Positions 7,617 through 17,299 of a DNA stretch of 64,000 nt are shown here, in pieces. Source of the stretch: Desulfomicrobium macestii (GTDB lineage: Bacteria; Desulfobacterota; Desulfovibrionia; Desulfovibrionales; Desulfomicrobiaceae); NCBI RefSeq assembly GCF_014873765.1, contig NZ_JADBGG010000016.1, positions 40,634 to 104,633 on the forward strand, read 5' to 3'. The notes below the pieces were generated by a model. The model did not search any database. It saw only the letters and a list, made by a program, of their open reading frames with translations, and was not told the origin of the DNA. The position numbers and the translations under genes were made by a program. Each line of letters starts with the position of its first letter. The stretch's first letter is position 1.

Positions 7617-10258
7617 ATTTTCCAATCTGGGAACTCCAGTGGGCCGGCGGCGGACTGCTCATCGCGCTGATCGCCGTCTTTCATGTCTATATCGCCCATT
7701 TCGCCGTGGGCGGCGGACTCTTTCTGGTCCTCACCGAACATCTGGGCTATCGCCGAAACTCCCCGGCAATTCTTGATTACACCAAACGTCACACCAAGTT
7801 CTTCCTGCTCGTGACCATGGTCCTGGGCGGAATCACAGGGGTAGGCATCTGGTTCATCATCTCCCTGGTCGCGCCCGCCGCCACGTCGCAGCTCATCCAC
7901 ATCTTCGTCTTTGCCTGGGCCATCGAGTGGGTCTTTTTCCTGGGCGAGATCGTGGCCCTCTTCATCTACTTCTACACCTTCGGAAAAATGGGGGCGCGCA
8001 ACCATCTCACCATCGGCTGGATCTATTTCTTCTTCGGGTGGATGTCGCTCTTCATGATCAACGGCATCATCGGCTTCATGCTCACTCCCGGAGACTGGCT
8101 GACCACCAGGGATTTCTGGGACGGATTCCTGAACCCGTCATTCTGGCCGTCCCTGGCGTTTCGAACTTTCATCGCCTTCATCCTGGCCGGACTCTACGGC
8201 TTCGTCACCGCCACCTGGGAAAAGGATCCCCAGACCCGCGAGACCCTGGTCCGCTACTGCGCGGCCTGGCTGCTGGCGCCCTTCGCCTTTCTGCTCCTTT
8301 CGGGGTGGTGGTACGTAAGCGTGCTGCCAGAAGGCGCGCAGGCCATGGTCCTCGGCGCGAACCCGGAAATCGCCCCGTACATGCAGGGCTTCCTGTGGAT
8401 ATCGGCGGTGCTTTTCGCCGGAGGACTGCTCATGGCCGTACGCATGCCGGCCGCGATCAAGCGCCCCATGGCCCTGGTTCTGCTCGTCATCGGCCTTTTG
8501 TACATGGGCTGCTTTGAAACCGTGCGCGAAGCCGGACGCAGGCCCTACCTGATCAACGGCTACATGTATTCCAACGCCATCCTGGCCGGCACCGAAGACG
8601 CCATCAGCGCCGAGGGCTATCTGCAGACCTCGGGCTGGCACCGGAACAGGGAGATCACCCCCGAAAACGCAAGGGACGCGGGCCGGGAGATCTTTCGAGG
8701 CCAATGCGCCGCCTGCCACTCCATCGGCGGCCCCCTGCACGACATAAAGCGTCTGAGCGCGAAGTTCGGAACCGTCGGTCTGGAAGCCCAGATCGCGGGC
8801 ATGGGCAAGGTATACTCCTACATGCCGCGCTTTGCCGGCACGGTGCAGGAGCGCAAGGCCCTGGCCGCATACATCGTGCATGACCTCATCGGCGACCCCG
8901 AAGTGACGCAGCAGACCCGGCCCCGCCCCGAGCTCGATCTTGAAATCCCGGCCTTCGATGCCGAGGGCGACGAATACGTGCTCCTGGCCTGGTGCACACT
9001 GGGCGAAAAATGCATCTCGGACAGCGACAGCCGCTTCTCCATGTTGCCCCCGGGCAGCACGCTCATGGCCCAGCTCATCCGGCGCGGCCCCCTGCCCGAG
9101 CTCGTGACCGAGGACGTGGAAATCACCTTCACGGCCCCGGCGGGCTTCGAGAATCCGAGTAACCATGTGGAATTCTGGGACTACGCGCCCTCCCTGGTGG
9201 GCAAGGAGCTGGCGCCGAACGTCAGCGCCAAGGGCCTGGGCATGTCGGGAACGATGAAACCAAGCGACCAGAACCTGACCTTCCTGGCGGACGGCATCCC
9301 CGTGCTGCCCTACATGGACGACGGCACCGTCAACCCCTATCCCGTCTTCACCATCGAAGCCAAGGACAAGGCCAGCGGAGAGATTCTGGCTACCACCAAG
9401 GTCGTGGCTCCGGTCTCGACCGAGATCGGCTGCAGGAACTGTCATGACGGCACCTGGCGACACGACGGCGCCATGGGCATCTCGGTGACCACAGCCTCGG
9501 ACGTGCTGGCCAGACACGATCGGCGTCACAAGACTGAGCTGCTGCCCCAGGCCGAAGCGGGCAAGCCCGTACTCTGCCAGAGCTGCCATCCCGATCCGCT
9601 GCTCAAGGCTGAAGGCGATCCGGCGCTCCTCAACCTCCCGACCGCCATTCACGGCTTCCACGCCAACTACCTGTCCGAGGCTCCCGACGCCGAGCCCTGC
9701 CACACCTGCCACCCCACCGGGCCGGACAGCTACACCTATTGCGCCCGCGGCACGCACGCGAGCAAGGGACTGACCTGCGTCAACTGCCACGGTACCATGG
9801 AAGACCACGCCTTGAGCCTGCTCAAGGCCGAAAAGGAAGCAGGCAAGCCCAAGGCCGACCTGCTCATGCGCCACATCAAGCCCAGGCTGGTCGCATCCGT
9901 TGAAGAAATCGAACCGCGCAAACCGTGGAACGATCAGCCCGACTGCCTGAACTGCCACGTGGACTTCGAGCCGCCCCAGGACGCCACGCCTTCGGCCTTC
10001 AACCAATGGGTACGCGGATCGGAAGGGCTTTATCGCATGCGCACCGATGACGCGGGGCTCATGTGCGAATCCTGCCACGGCTCGACCCACGCCGAATATC
10101 CGGCCGTCAACGCGTTTCATCCCGATCTCGACGCCATCCAGCCCTTGCAGTACCAGGGCCATCCGGGCCCCATCGGGAGCAAGGACAACTGTGCGGTGTG
10201 CCATACCGAGGACAAGTACGACGAGTTCCATCACCCCAACATTCTCGGTCAACTCTAA
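7613..10258 (+). CDS. CydA-like membrane domain fused to octaheme cytochrome c
   Basis: Protein of 881 aa. Residues 1 to about 320 are membrane-embedded and CydA-like. FHVYIAHFAVGGG aligns with the CydA His19 helix, and AIEWVFFLGE resembles the CydA AIEG...E pair (Glu99/Glu107, though spaced seven rather than eight). The His186 equivalent is replaced (Ala or Arg depending on alignment). The remainder carries eight CxxCH motifs: CAACH, CRNCH, CQSCH, CHTCH, CVNCH, CLNCH, CESCH and CAVCH. The first sits in a class-I-like domain near residue 365. Start at 7613 is set by a GGAGGTG site and by the ATGA overlap with the partner gene. The partner retains the His186-like ligand that this protein lacks, so the two halves look complementary. 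Inference: membrane quinol dehydrogenase or reductase exchanging electrons with periplasmic carriers. Terminal acceptor unknown. Confidence 0.75.
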   Translation: MNFPIWELQWAGGGLLIALIAVFHVYIAHFAVGGGLFLVLTEHLGYRRNSPAILDYTKRHTKFFLLVTMVLGGITGVGIWFIISLVAPAATSQLIHIFVFAWAIEWVFFLGEIVALFIYFYTFGKMGARNHLTIGWIYFFFGWMSLFMINGIIGFMLTPGDWLTTRDFWDGFLNPSFWPSLAFRTFIAFILAGLYGFVTATWEKDPQTRETLVRYCAAWLLAPFAFLLLSGWWYVSVLPEGAQAMVLGANPEIAPYMQGFLWISAVLFAGGLLMAVRMPAAIKRPMALVLLVIGLLYMGCFETVREAGRRPYLINGYMYSNAILAGTEDAISAEGYLQTSGWHRNREITPENARDAGREIFRGQCAACHSIGGPLHDIKRLSAKFGTVGLEAQIAGMGKVYSYMPRFAGTVQERKALAAYIVHDLIGDPEVTQQTRPRPELDLEIPAFDAEGDEYVLLAWCTLGEKCISDSDSRFSMLPPGSTLMAQLIRRGPLPELVTEDVEITFTAPAGFENPSNHVEFWDYAPSLVGKELAPNVSAKGLGMSGTMKPSDQNLTFLADGIPVLPYMDDGTVNPYPVFTIEAKDKASGEILATTKVVAPVSTEIGCRNCHDGTWRHDGAMGISVTTASDVLARHDRRHKTELLPQAEAGKPVLCQSCHPDPLLKAEGDPALLNLPTAIHGFHANYLSEAPDAEPCHTCHPTGPDSYTYCARGTHASKGLTCVNCHGTMEDHALSLLKAEKEAGKPKADLLMRHIKPRLVASVEEIEPRKPWNDQPDCLNCHVDFEPPQDATPSAFNQWVRGSEGLYRMRTDDAGLMCESCHGSTHAEYPAVNAFHPDLDAIQPLQYQGHPGPIGSKDNCAVCHTEDKYDEFHHPNILGQL

Positions 10259-10265
10259 TTCCAGC

Positions 10266-10300
10266 CGCACGGACCGGGGAGTCTGACCCCGGTCCGTGCG
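10266..10300 (+). terminator. Hairpin downstream of the octaheme gene
   Basis: A perfect 14-bp inverted repeat (CGCACGGACCGGGG and its complement) with a 7-base loop begins seven bases after the stop codon. No T-run follows, so it may act as a 3' stabiliser or a Rho-independent terminator of weak type. Confidence 0.55.
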
Positions 10301-10513
10301 ATCAGCGGACAGCCGCCCCGGGTTGCCTGCAAGACGTCCCGCCACCGCGACCATGCGCGAATCCCCGCAAACGTTTTGTGCGACCAAAACGTGACGGAAA
10401 CTCCCAATTCCCAGAATTCACTTTACCATCACATGCCCTTGAGCTAGCCTCCTCAAAAGGCTTGCATTACAAGCCCCATGTTCCGACACCGCCCCCAACA
10501 CACGGAGAATCGC

Positions 10514-10765
10514 ATGTCGTATCTGCCCTGCGTTGGATGTGGCTGGTGCTGTCTGCATGACCAGTGCACCGATTCCATGCGTCGCCACGGCTACCTGCCC
10601 CGCTGCCCCGAACTTTTCTGGAGCGATGAAGCCGGGCGCTACCTGTGTCTGACCATGCTCGAAGGCGAATCCGGGGACGGAATCCGCCGTGATCAACACA
10701 CCGGCGGGGGCTGTTGCGCACCCCTCAACTCCTGGCGACAGGACATTCGAAACCGGGACAAGTGA
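10514..10765 (+). CDS. Small Cys-cluster (CxxCxxCC) protein
   Basis: Protein of 83 aa beginning MSYLPCVGCGWCC, with further cysteines near residues 18, 31, 45 and a CC pair near 69. The N-terminal CxxCxxCC arrangement is that of the YkgJ-like Fe/Zn cluster-binding family, although this protein is shorter than usual. The ATG at 10514 has GGAG seven bases upstream; the frame is open further back to 10478 without a better site. It ends 21 bases before an orphan sensor kinase and may be co-transcribed with it. Function unknown. A larger CxxCxxCC protein is encoded at 58558. Confidence 0.7.
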   Translation: MSYLPCVGCGWCCLHDQCTDSMRRHGYLPRCPELFWSDEAGRYLCLTMLEGESGDGIRRDQHTGGGCCAPLNSWRQDIRNRDK

Positions 10766-10786
10766 CCCGCATCTTTCGGACGGACC

Positions 10787-12487
10787 ATGACCCAACCCTC
10801 TCCTGCAAAAGACAACACGCCCCGGACATACAAAGACAAAACGTCTCCCCGCCTCATGAGCGGACAATTGACCGTCCTCTCCATTCTGGTGGCCATGGTG
10901 CCGCTCCTGTGCGTCGCGACCCTGGGCTATGTTTTTTACGATGCGGCGTACCGGGAAAAAACCCATGCGCTCCTGGCTGAAAAAGCGATGAACTCGGTCC
11001 AGAGCCTGGACGGCTTTCTCGAAGAGAAGATCGCCAATCTGAGGCAGGAGACCGACTCGGCGGCCATTGCGGAACTGTCGGACTCCGGCCATCTGCGCGC
11101 CCGGCTGCATTCTTTGCAAAATGCCTATCAAGGCGTCTTCCTCGGCCTTGACCTTGTCGATGCAAGCGGCACGATCATCGCCCGCACCGGGGACGAAAGC
11201 CTCCTGCCCACACCGGCCGGAGAGTCCTGGTTCGCGCAGGCCATAAGCCGCCCCCAGTTCGTCAGCAATCTGGCGCTGTGCGACACGTACTGCTTCCTTG
11301 CCGTGCGCATCACCACCGAACAGAGCGCCTGGCTGCTTCGGGCCCACCTCGATCCGGATCTGATTCAGGAAAAGATCCGCCTCTTCCACCCCGGAGGAAC
11401 CGGGGGCGCGTTCTTTCTGGACCGTCAGGGCGCCTACAGCGCCGCCAGCGGCACCGAACCGGACAGCCCGGAGACCGCGTTACTGCTGGCCCAGCAATTC
11501 TTTCCCGAAGGCAGGCCCGTGGTGCTGGAGGCCAAGGACGCCAAAGGCCAGACCAATCTTTACGGCTGCGCCCCGCTGCGCTCCACGGGCAACATCCTGG
11601 CCATCCATCAGCCCAGGGCCCAGCTCCTGCGGCCGCTGTTCAAGGCCCGCCTTGTAGCCCTGGCCATCATCCTCGCCGGTTGTGGAGGCATCATCATCAC
11701 CGCGCTGGCCCTGGCCAAGCGGACGGAACAGCGCCTGTTCAAGGCTGAACTGGAATTGCAGCACATGCAAAAACACGTCATGGACGCAGGCAAGCTGGCC
11801 GCCATCGGCGAACTGGCGGCCGGCGTAGCCCACGAGATCAACAACCCCCTGGCGATCATGATGGAGAACGCGGGCTGGATTCAGGACCTGCTCAAATCCG
11901 ACGATCCGCACAGCGAGGAGAACACCGAGGAGATCTTCTCGTCCCTGCAGACCATCACCACCCAGGGCCATCGCTGCCGGGAGATCACGCACAAGCTGCT
12001 CAGTTTCGCGCGCAAGGCCGACACCACGACCAACGTGGTGCACATCAACTCGCTGCTGGAGGACATTGCCGGATTCGCGCGGCAAAAAGCCAAATACCGG
12101 GGCGTGGAAATCAGGCTGGCCCTTGATCCCAAGGCGGGGGAAGTCGAAAGTTCGCCCACGGAAATTCAGCAGATCATCCTGAACCTCGTCAATAACGCCA
12201 TCGACGCCATCGAAAAGGACAACGGGCTGGTGCAGTTGCGCTCCAGCCGCGAGGATGGCTTCGTGCGCATCGATGTCGAGGACAATGGCCAGGGCATCCC
12301 CGAAGACATCCTGCCCAGCATTTTCGAGCCGTTTTTCACCACCAAGGCCGCCGGCAAGGGCACCGGTCTTGGCCTGTCCATTTGCAGGGACCTGCTGTCA
12401 AAAATGGGCGGTTCCATCAGCGTGAAGTCCACTTCGGGCCAAGGCTCCATTTTTCATGTTCGCCTGCCTGCAAGCTCCCCGAAATGA
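10787..12487 (+). CDS. Sensor histidine kinase with periplasmic Cache-like sensor (orphan)
   Basis: Protein of 566 aa. It has a short polar N-terminus, a membrane segment about 30-52, a periplasmic domain about 53-285 of the Cache type, a second membrane segment about 287-308, a short coiled linker, HisKA with AGVAHEINNPLAI (His349), and HATPase with DNGQGIPEDI and GKGTGLGLSI. No HAMP domain is evident. The AHEINNPL H-box is the subclass usually partnered with NtrC-type regulators, but no response regulator gene adjoins it. It may act on one of the sigma-54 activators elsewhere in the genome. Start at 10787 is preceded by GGACGG; an internal ATG at 10857 is a less likely alternative because it would leave only a very short cytoplasmic tail. 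Confidence 0.85.
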   Translation: MTQPSPAKDNTPRTYKDKTSPRLMSGQLTVLSILVAMVPLLCVATLGYVFYDAAYREKTHALLAEKAMNSVQSLDGFLEEKIANLRQETDSAAIAELSDSGHLRARLHSLQNAYQGVFLGLDLVDASGTIIARTGDESLLPTPAGESWFAQAISRPQFVSNLALCDTYCFLAVRITTEQSAWLLRAHLDPDLIQEKIRLFHPGGTGGAFFLDRQGAYSAASGTEPDSPETALLLAQQFFPEGRPVVLEAKDAKGQTNLYGCAPLRSTGNILAIHQPRAQLLRPLFKARLVALAIILAGCGGIIITALALAKRTEQRLFKAELELQHMQKHVMDAGKLAAIGELAAGVAHEINNPLAIMMENAGWIQDLLKSDDPHSEENTEEIFSSLQTITTQGHRCREITHKLLSFARKADTTTNVVHINSLLEDIAGFARQKAKYRGVEIRLALDPKAGEVESSPTEIQQIILNLVNNAIDAIEKDNGLVQLRSSREDGFVRIDVEDNGQGIPEDILPSIFEPFFTTKAAGKGTGLGLSICRDLLSKMGGSISVKSTSGQGSIFHVRLPASSPK

Positions 12488-12523
12488 TGCCCGTGTCTGA
12501 CAAAAAGGAGCCATCCGCTCAAT

Positions 12524-12552
12524 TTGACTCCATAATTTTCTCTCTGTAAGAC
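12524..12552 (+). promoter_or_regulatory. Candidate sigma-70 promoter for the GspE-like/HDOD operon
   Basis: TTGACT, 17 bases, TAAGAC, located about 38 bases before the ATG at 12590. The -10 match is only moderate. Confidence 0.35.
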
Positions 12553-12589
12553 CTCGTAGCTACTGATCAACTCTCACTGTGGAGCCCCC

Positions 12590-14470
12590 ATGCCGAAGGA
12601 TACCCCCAAGACCAGCGAACCAACCACCCACGGCGAACTCATCGACATCCTCATCAAGGAAGGGCTCCTCTCGGAAAAGCAGGCGCTTCACGCCTCCCGG
12701 CTGCGCACAAAGCTCGTTCGTCCCAAGCCCTCGCTCGAAATCGTCAAGGAACTCGGCTACGTGACCGCCGATCAGGTCACCGCCGCCATTCGCAAGAACA
12801 AGCTGTCCATGCGCATCGGCAGCCTGCTCCTGGAACTCGGGCTGATCAGCGAGGCCGATCTTGAGGCCGCCTTTCAGATCCAGCGCACCAGCAAGACCCC
12901 GCAAAAATTGGGTGAAGTCCTGGTCAACAACAATTTTATCAAGGAATTCAAGCTCCTGGAAGCGCTGTCCATGCAGCTTGGCTACCCTTTTATCGATCCC
13001 AGATTCACCAACCTCGACGCCTCCCTGCTGCATCAGATTCCGCTCACATACAGAAACAAGGCGAACTACGTACCCATTGAGCGGCAGGAGCATCAGGTCG
13101 TCGTGGCTTTTGCCAATGTCCTGGACCTGGACGATCAGCAAGAGGCGCGCACCATCTTTCCCGAAGGCATCCTGCCGGCCATCGCCACGCGCGAATCCAT
13201 CGTCGAGACCTACCAACGCTTCGAGCGCGGCGCCCAGTCCAAGGAATCCGTCGATGACGATTCGGCCTCGGGCATCGTGGAGCGCATCATCCTCGACGCC
13301 ATCGAACTCGACGTCAGCGACATCCACATGGAGCCGCTCCCGGACCGACTGCGCATCCGCTTCCGCCGGGACGGGGTGCTTGAGCCCTACAAGGACTTCC
13401 CGCGCGAGATAATTCCCAACATCTCAAGCCGCATCAAGATCATGTGCAAGGCGGACATCGCCGAGAAGCGGCGCCACCAGGGCGGCCGCATCCTGTTCGA
13501 ATATCCGGGTGGCGAACTGGACATGCGCGCCTCCTTCTATGTGACCATCCACGGCGAGGCCATCGTGCTGCGCCTTCTGAACCGCCAGGGCAACCTGATC
13601 GACATCACGGGCATCGGGATGTATCCGAAGATACTCAAGCGCTTCATCGACGGGGCGCTGTCCCGGCCCAGCGGCGTCGTGATCATCACCGGCCCCACGG
13701 GATCGGGCAAGACGACCACGGTCTACAGTTGCATCCACCACCTGAATACGCCGCTCCTCTCCATCATCACCGCCGAGGAACCGGTCGAATACGTCATCCC
13801 AGGCATCTCCCAGTGTTCCATCGACCCCAAGATCAACCTGACCTTCGAAGAAACCCTGCGTCACATCGTGCGCCAGGACCCCGACGTCATCCTCATTGGC
13901 GAAATCCGCGACAACTATTCGGCCGAGGTGGCCGTGCAGGCGGCGCTGACCGGACACAAGGTCCTGACCACCTTTCACACGGAAGATTCCATCGGTGGCC
14001 TGATCCGACTCATGAACATGGACATCGAGGCTTTCCTCATCTCCTCCACCGTGGTCAGCGTGGTCGCCCAGCGGCTTCTGCGGCGCATCTGCCCGGAGTG
14101 CTCCCAGCCGTACAAGCCAAGCCCCGGCGAACTGCAGCTTTTCGGCTACACGCAGGCCACGATCCAGGGCTCCAATTTTCGCAAGGGCACGGGCTGTTCC
14201 CACTGCCGCTACACCGGATATCGAGGACGCATCGCGGTGTTCGAACTGCTCATCCTCGATGAAATGGTCCGCGCCGCCATCCTTGAACGGCGGACCAGCT
14301 TCGACATCCGCAAGATCGCCCTGGAGAGCGCAGGGCTTGTGACCCTGTTCGAGGAAGGTCTGGTCAAGGCCGCCGAAGGCCAGACCACTCTGGAAGAGGT
14401 CATGCGCTGCCTGCCTCTAGTTCTGAAACCACGCCCTCTGGAAGAAACCCGCCGCATGCTCGGAGTCTAG
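12590..14470 (+). CDS. GspE/PilB-family secretion or pilus-assembly ATPase
   Basis: Cytosolic hexameric ATPase of 626 aa that would power a type II secretion or type IV pilus machine. Two repeats of the GspE/PilB N-terminal helical domain occupy about 15-150 (LIKEGLLSEKQ; LLELGLISEADL; LGEVLVNNNFI). The ATPase core has Walker A GPTGSGKTT at 368-376, an Asp-box, Walker B DVILIGEIRD, and a His-box LTTFHTEDS. A tetracysteine zinc site is formed by CPEC and CSHC near 502-540. No pilin, platform protein (GspF/PilC) or secretin gene is near, so this is an isolated copy. It is followed two bases later by an HDOD protein, a pairing that suggests a signalling-linked ATPase rather than a complete secretion operon. 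Start at 12590 has a GGAG site. Confidence 0.85.
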   Translation: MPKDTPKTSEPTTHGELIDILIKEGLLSEKQALHASRLRTKLVRPKPSLEIVKELGYVTADQVTAAIRKNKLSMRIGSLLLELGLISEADLEAAFQIQRTSKTPQKLGEVLVNNNFIKEFKLLEALSMQLGYPFIDPRFTNLDASLLHQIPLTYRNKANYVPIERQEHQVVVAFANVLDLDDQQEARTIFPEGILPAIATRESIVETYQRFERGAQSKESVDDDSASGIVERIILDAIELDVSDIHMEPLPDRLRIRFRRDGVLEPYKDFPREIIPNISSRIKIMCKADIAEKRRHQGGRILFEYPGGELDMRASFYVTIHGEAIVLRLLNRQGNLIDITGIGMYPKILKRFIDGALSRPSGVVIITGPTGSGKTTTVYSCIHHLNTPLLSIITAEEPVEYVIPGISQCSIDPKINLTFEETLRHIVRQDPDVILIGEIRDNYSAEVAVQAALTGHKVLTTFHTEDSIGGLIRLMNMDIEAFLISSTVVSVVAQRLLRRICPECSQPYKPSPGELQLFGYTQATIQGSNFRKGTGCSHCRYTGYRGRIAVFELLILDEMVRAAILERRTSFDIRKIALESAGLVTLFEEGLVKAAEGQTTLEEVMRCLPLVLKPRPLEETRRMLGV

Positions 14471-14472
14471 CA

Positions 14473-15324
14473 ATGAACGAGGCCAAGTCTTTTATCGAAA
14501 TCCTCATGGAGCATGTGAACTCGGACAAGGCGCAGCTCCCGCCATTCAATCGGACCGGCCTTGCCATTCAGCAGGAAATGGCCAAACCGGATCCGGACAT
14601 GCAGGTCATAGAAAAGCAGATCCTGCGCGACCCGGCCGTCGCCGGTCAGCTGCTCAAAGTGGCCAACTCGTCCTTCTACCGGGGCATGATCGAAGTGACC
14701 ACGGTCAGAAACGCCATGGTCCGCCTCGGCCTGGCTGAAGTCTCCAATCTGGTCACCCTTTTGACCCAAAAACAATCCTTCAGCACCCAGGATTCCTTCA
14801 TCCGCGAATACATGGACCAGCTCTGGATTCACTCCGTGGCCTGCGCCCTTGGCGCGAAATGGATCGCCAAGGAATGCCGACTGCCGAGCAAGATGAACGA
14901 AGCCTTTTTCGCTGGCCTCCTGCACGACATCGGCAAGGCCTTCCTGCTCATGGCCATCTCCGACCTCAAAAAAAACGGACAGATGGGCGATACCATCCCG
15001 CAGTCCTTCATTGAGGAAGTCCTCGAAACGCAACACCAAAGCATCGGAGCACAGCTGCTCAAGACCTGGAACCTGCCGGAGATCTATTGCACGGTGGCCG
15101 AACACCACCACGACGAGAACATGGACGGCCAGGACATCGTGCTGATCATGGTCAGTCTGGCCAACAAGGTCCTGGCCAAGGCCGGCATCGGAATCATGCA
15201 CACGCCGGACATCGATCTGGCGACCAGCCCCGAGGCGATCCAGCTGGACCTCTCCGAGATCAAGGTCGCCGAACTGGAGCTGACCATGGAAGATTACGTG
15301 GACTTTGTGGGAGAAGTCGGCTGA
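14473..15324 (+). CDS. HDOD domain signalling protein
   Basis: Single-domain HDOD protein of 283 aa. HDOD domains resemble HD phosphohydrolases but usually lack a complete metal site and work as non-catalytic signalling or scaffold modules in bacterial regulation. Seen: LRDPAVAGQLLKVANSSFYR near 53-72, LLHDIGK near 156-162 and the AEHHHDEN segment near 211-218. The ATG lies two bases after the GspE-like gene, so they are translationally coupled. A strong terminator follows. Inferred role: regulation linked to the adjacent ATPase. Confidence 0.85.
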   Translation: MNEAKSFIEILMEHVNSDKAQLPPFNRTGLAIQQEMAKPDPDMQVIEKQILRDPAVAGQLLKVANSSFYRGMIEVTTVRNAMVRLGLAEVSNLVTLLTQKQSFSTQDSFIREYMDQLWIHSVACALGAKWIAKECRLPSKMNEAFFAGLLHDIGKAFLLMAISDLKKNGQMGDTIPQSFIEEVLETQHQSIGAQLLKTWNLPEIYCTVAEHHHDENMDGQDIVLIMVSLANKVLAKAGIGIMHTPDIDLATSPEAIQLDLSEIKVAELELTMEDYVDFVGEVG

Positions 15325-15360
15325 TTCACCCGGCGCTGTCGCGCTTTCCTTCCGACTGAA

Positions 15361-15405
15361 AACGCAGACGGGCCGGTTCCCTTGAACCGGCCCGTCTGCG
15401 TTTTT
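15361..15405. terminator. Bidirectional intrinsic terminator between HDOD and DUF2207 genes
   Basis: An 18 to 19-bp nearly perfect hairpin (AACGCAGACGGGCCGGTTC and its complement, loop CCTT) is followed by TTTTT on the plus strand and by a T-containing tract on the minus strand. It separates two convergent operons. Confidence 0.85.
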
Positions 15406-15417
15406 CATGCCCGGCGA

Positions 15418-17298
15418 TCACCATCCGCCCCCGCCGCCTCCGCCGCCGCCTCCGCCGGACGAGCCGCCCCCGCCCATGCCCGAGGAACTGCCCGGAGCGG
15501 ATGAAGCCGAGGATACGGCGGACTCCATGCCCCGTCCCAGGCTTGAAGCGAACAGGCCCGGATGCATGCGATTCCAGTGACGGCCTTCGTACCAGTCCGG
15601 ATCGTATCCGGCCCGGTCCAGCAAGCGCGCAAAACGTTCCCCCCACTGATTTTCAACACCCAGCGCCATGGCGTAGGGCAGAAACTTCTCGAACAGCTCG
15701 GGAGTTTCGTCGGGAGGATGAATGAAGTTCAGCCGGTCCTCCTCGGCCACCGACAGGTAAAGCTTGAAGCCCTCGATCTCGTCCAGGGTCTGGCGGCCGA
15801 TGCGCGTCGGTGCCTTCAAAAGTTCATAGAAGAGCGCATTCATGAAAATCATGGCCCCAAACCCCAGCACCGCCGCAACCCCCAGCTGACTGGAGAGGAG
15901 CCACAATCCAACCGCCTCGCCGCCCAGAAAAGGTATCGTGAAGACGGACAGAAACAGGGCCGAGCCTTTGCCGCGAATGCCCCCGCCCTGCCACGCGGCG
16001 ACGACCTGGCGCACCAGCATGAAGCAGCCGAAAGTCCAGAAAGTCAGCCACACGCAGATGAAAAGCGTCCCGGGCGGAACGGATGCACTCCAGACCATGC
16101 CCGCCACCGAGGCCAGGGTGATGCCAAGCCCCGGCGCCAGCCAGCCCGTGTTGGTCAAAAAATAGTTGGAGGACAGCTCTTTCATGAGCTTGTTCTTCAT
16201 GGCCCGCCGGGCGCCGCCGATGACCTTGTGGTTCACGTTCTTGAGTTCGACGACCGTCCCTGCCTTGCCCAATTCGTCCCAGGCCGCCCGTTCGCCGAGG
16301 GACAGAGTCTCCGGGGGCTGGTCGGCCAAGGTCAGGCGCATCTTCGCATTGTCCCCGATTTTCAGCGCTCCCTTGATCGCCATGTTGACCACGCCCGCGC
16401 TGAAAGCCGTGTTGTCGAACTTCATGCGCGTCAGCATGCGCACCATGGCCGGAGAAAATCCGCGCGGCGGCGCAAAGCGGGGAATGATCACGCCCTTGGC
16501 CGGATCACGACCGACCTTCATCCAGGCCAGCACGTAATAGATGCCGAGCAGAACGGTCCCAAGGCCCGCGAAAAGCACTCCGCCGCTCCTGTCCAGGACC
16601 TGCGCCGCCTGCTCCGTGGCCGAAGGCGGGGTCACAAAGCCCTTGGGCCAGGACACGGCGATGGTCAGGCCCTCGCCGGGGGCATAGGGCCGCGAGGACG
16701 TGAAGGTCACCTCCCGCTGCCCGCTTGCCGGAATCGCGCGGTTGTCCCTGCTGCCCATGGGCCCTTCGTAGGCCACGGCCTCAAGAGCCGTGGCGCCGTC
16801 CGGCAGGTGCACCGTGCAGCTGACCCGGTCCAGGGGCAGGCGCCAGCCGTTGCCGTTGACGTTCCAGTAGAGCTCGTCATGCTCCTCGAAAAAACCCAGC
16901 TGTCTGGTGGTGCGGTACGTGAGGGTGTAGGAATAACGCCCCGGCTGCAGAAAGACATCCTTGCTGCCGGCATAGATGGCCACTCCGTTGGATCTGTTCT
17001 CGACGTGGTGGGGCTCCGCCACGCCGTCGCGGGTAACCTCAAGAAGCGTGAATCCGACGCGCACCCTGTTCCCGCCCCGCCCGGTGTAGAGCGTTGGAAA
17101 TTCACGCACGATCCCGCGTCGGATCTGATCCCCGGTGGCCTGGACCGTGATGGTCTCCGTGACCACCATGGAGCCGTCGGGATCTATGAGGACCAGGGAG
17201 GAAAAATCGAGAACCCGCTCGGTCTCGGCAAGCAAGGGCGCGCAAGAAAGCAGCCAGATCAGCGCGGCGAGAAATATCCGGCCCCGGACCCCCGCCAT
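15418..17298 (-). CDS. DUF2207 family membrane protein with glycine-rich tail
   Basis: Protein of about 626 aa. Signal peptide (FLAALIWLLSCAPLLA), then the extracytoplasmic DUF2207 beta-rich domain (ETERVLDFSSLVLIDPDGSM onward), a membrane segment near 240-260, and two closely spaced membrane segments near 415-490. The C-terminus is extremely glycine-rich (MGGGGSSGGGGGGGGGGGW), typical of this family. The start at 17298 is one base after the stop of lemA; the frame extends further upstream inside lemA but that would disrupt the signal peptide. LemA-DUF2207 pairs are widespread, and the function is unknown, proposed to relate to the envelope. Confidence 0.85.
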   Translation of the reverse strand: MAGVRGRIFLAALIWLLSCAPLLAETERVLDFSSLVLIDPDGSMVVTETITVQATGDQIRRGIVREFPTLYTGRGGNRVRVGFTLLEVTRDGVAEPHHVENRSNGVAIYAGSKDVFLQPGRYSYTLTYRTTRQLGFFEEHDELYWNVNGNGWRLPLDRVSCTVHLPDGATALEAVAYEGPMGSRDNRAIPASGQREVTFTSSRPYAPGEGLTIAVSWPKGFVTPPSATEQAAQVLDRSGGVLFAGLGTVLLGIYYVLAWMKVGRDPAKGVIIPRFAPPRGFSPAMVRMLTRMKFDNTAFSAGVVNMAIKGALKIGDNAKMRLTLADQPPETLSLGERAAWDELGKAGTVVELKNVNHKVIGGARRAMKNKLMKELSSNYFLTNTGWLAPGLGITLASVAGMVWSASVPPGTLFICVWLTFWTFGCFMLVRQVVAAWQGGGIRGKGSALFLSVFTIPFLGGEAVGLWLLSSQLGVAAVLGFGAMIFMNALFYELLKAPTRIGRQTLDEIEGFKLYLSVAEEDRLNFIHPPDETPELFEKFLPYAMALGVENQWGERFARLLDRAGYDPDWYEGRHWNRMHPGLFASSLGRGMESAVSSASSAPGSSSGMGGGGSSGGGGGGGGGGGW

Positions 17299-17299
17299 T

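Noticed and set aside
8138..10387. 749-aa antisense reading frame opposite the octaheme gene
   Set aside because: The forward strand encodes eight CxxCH motifs and CydA-like helices; the antisense product has no recognisable domain.
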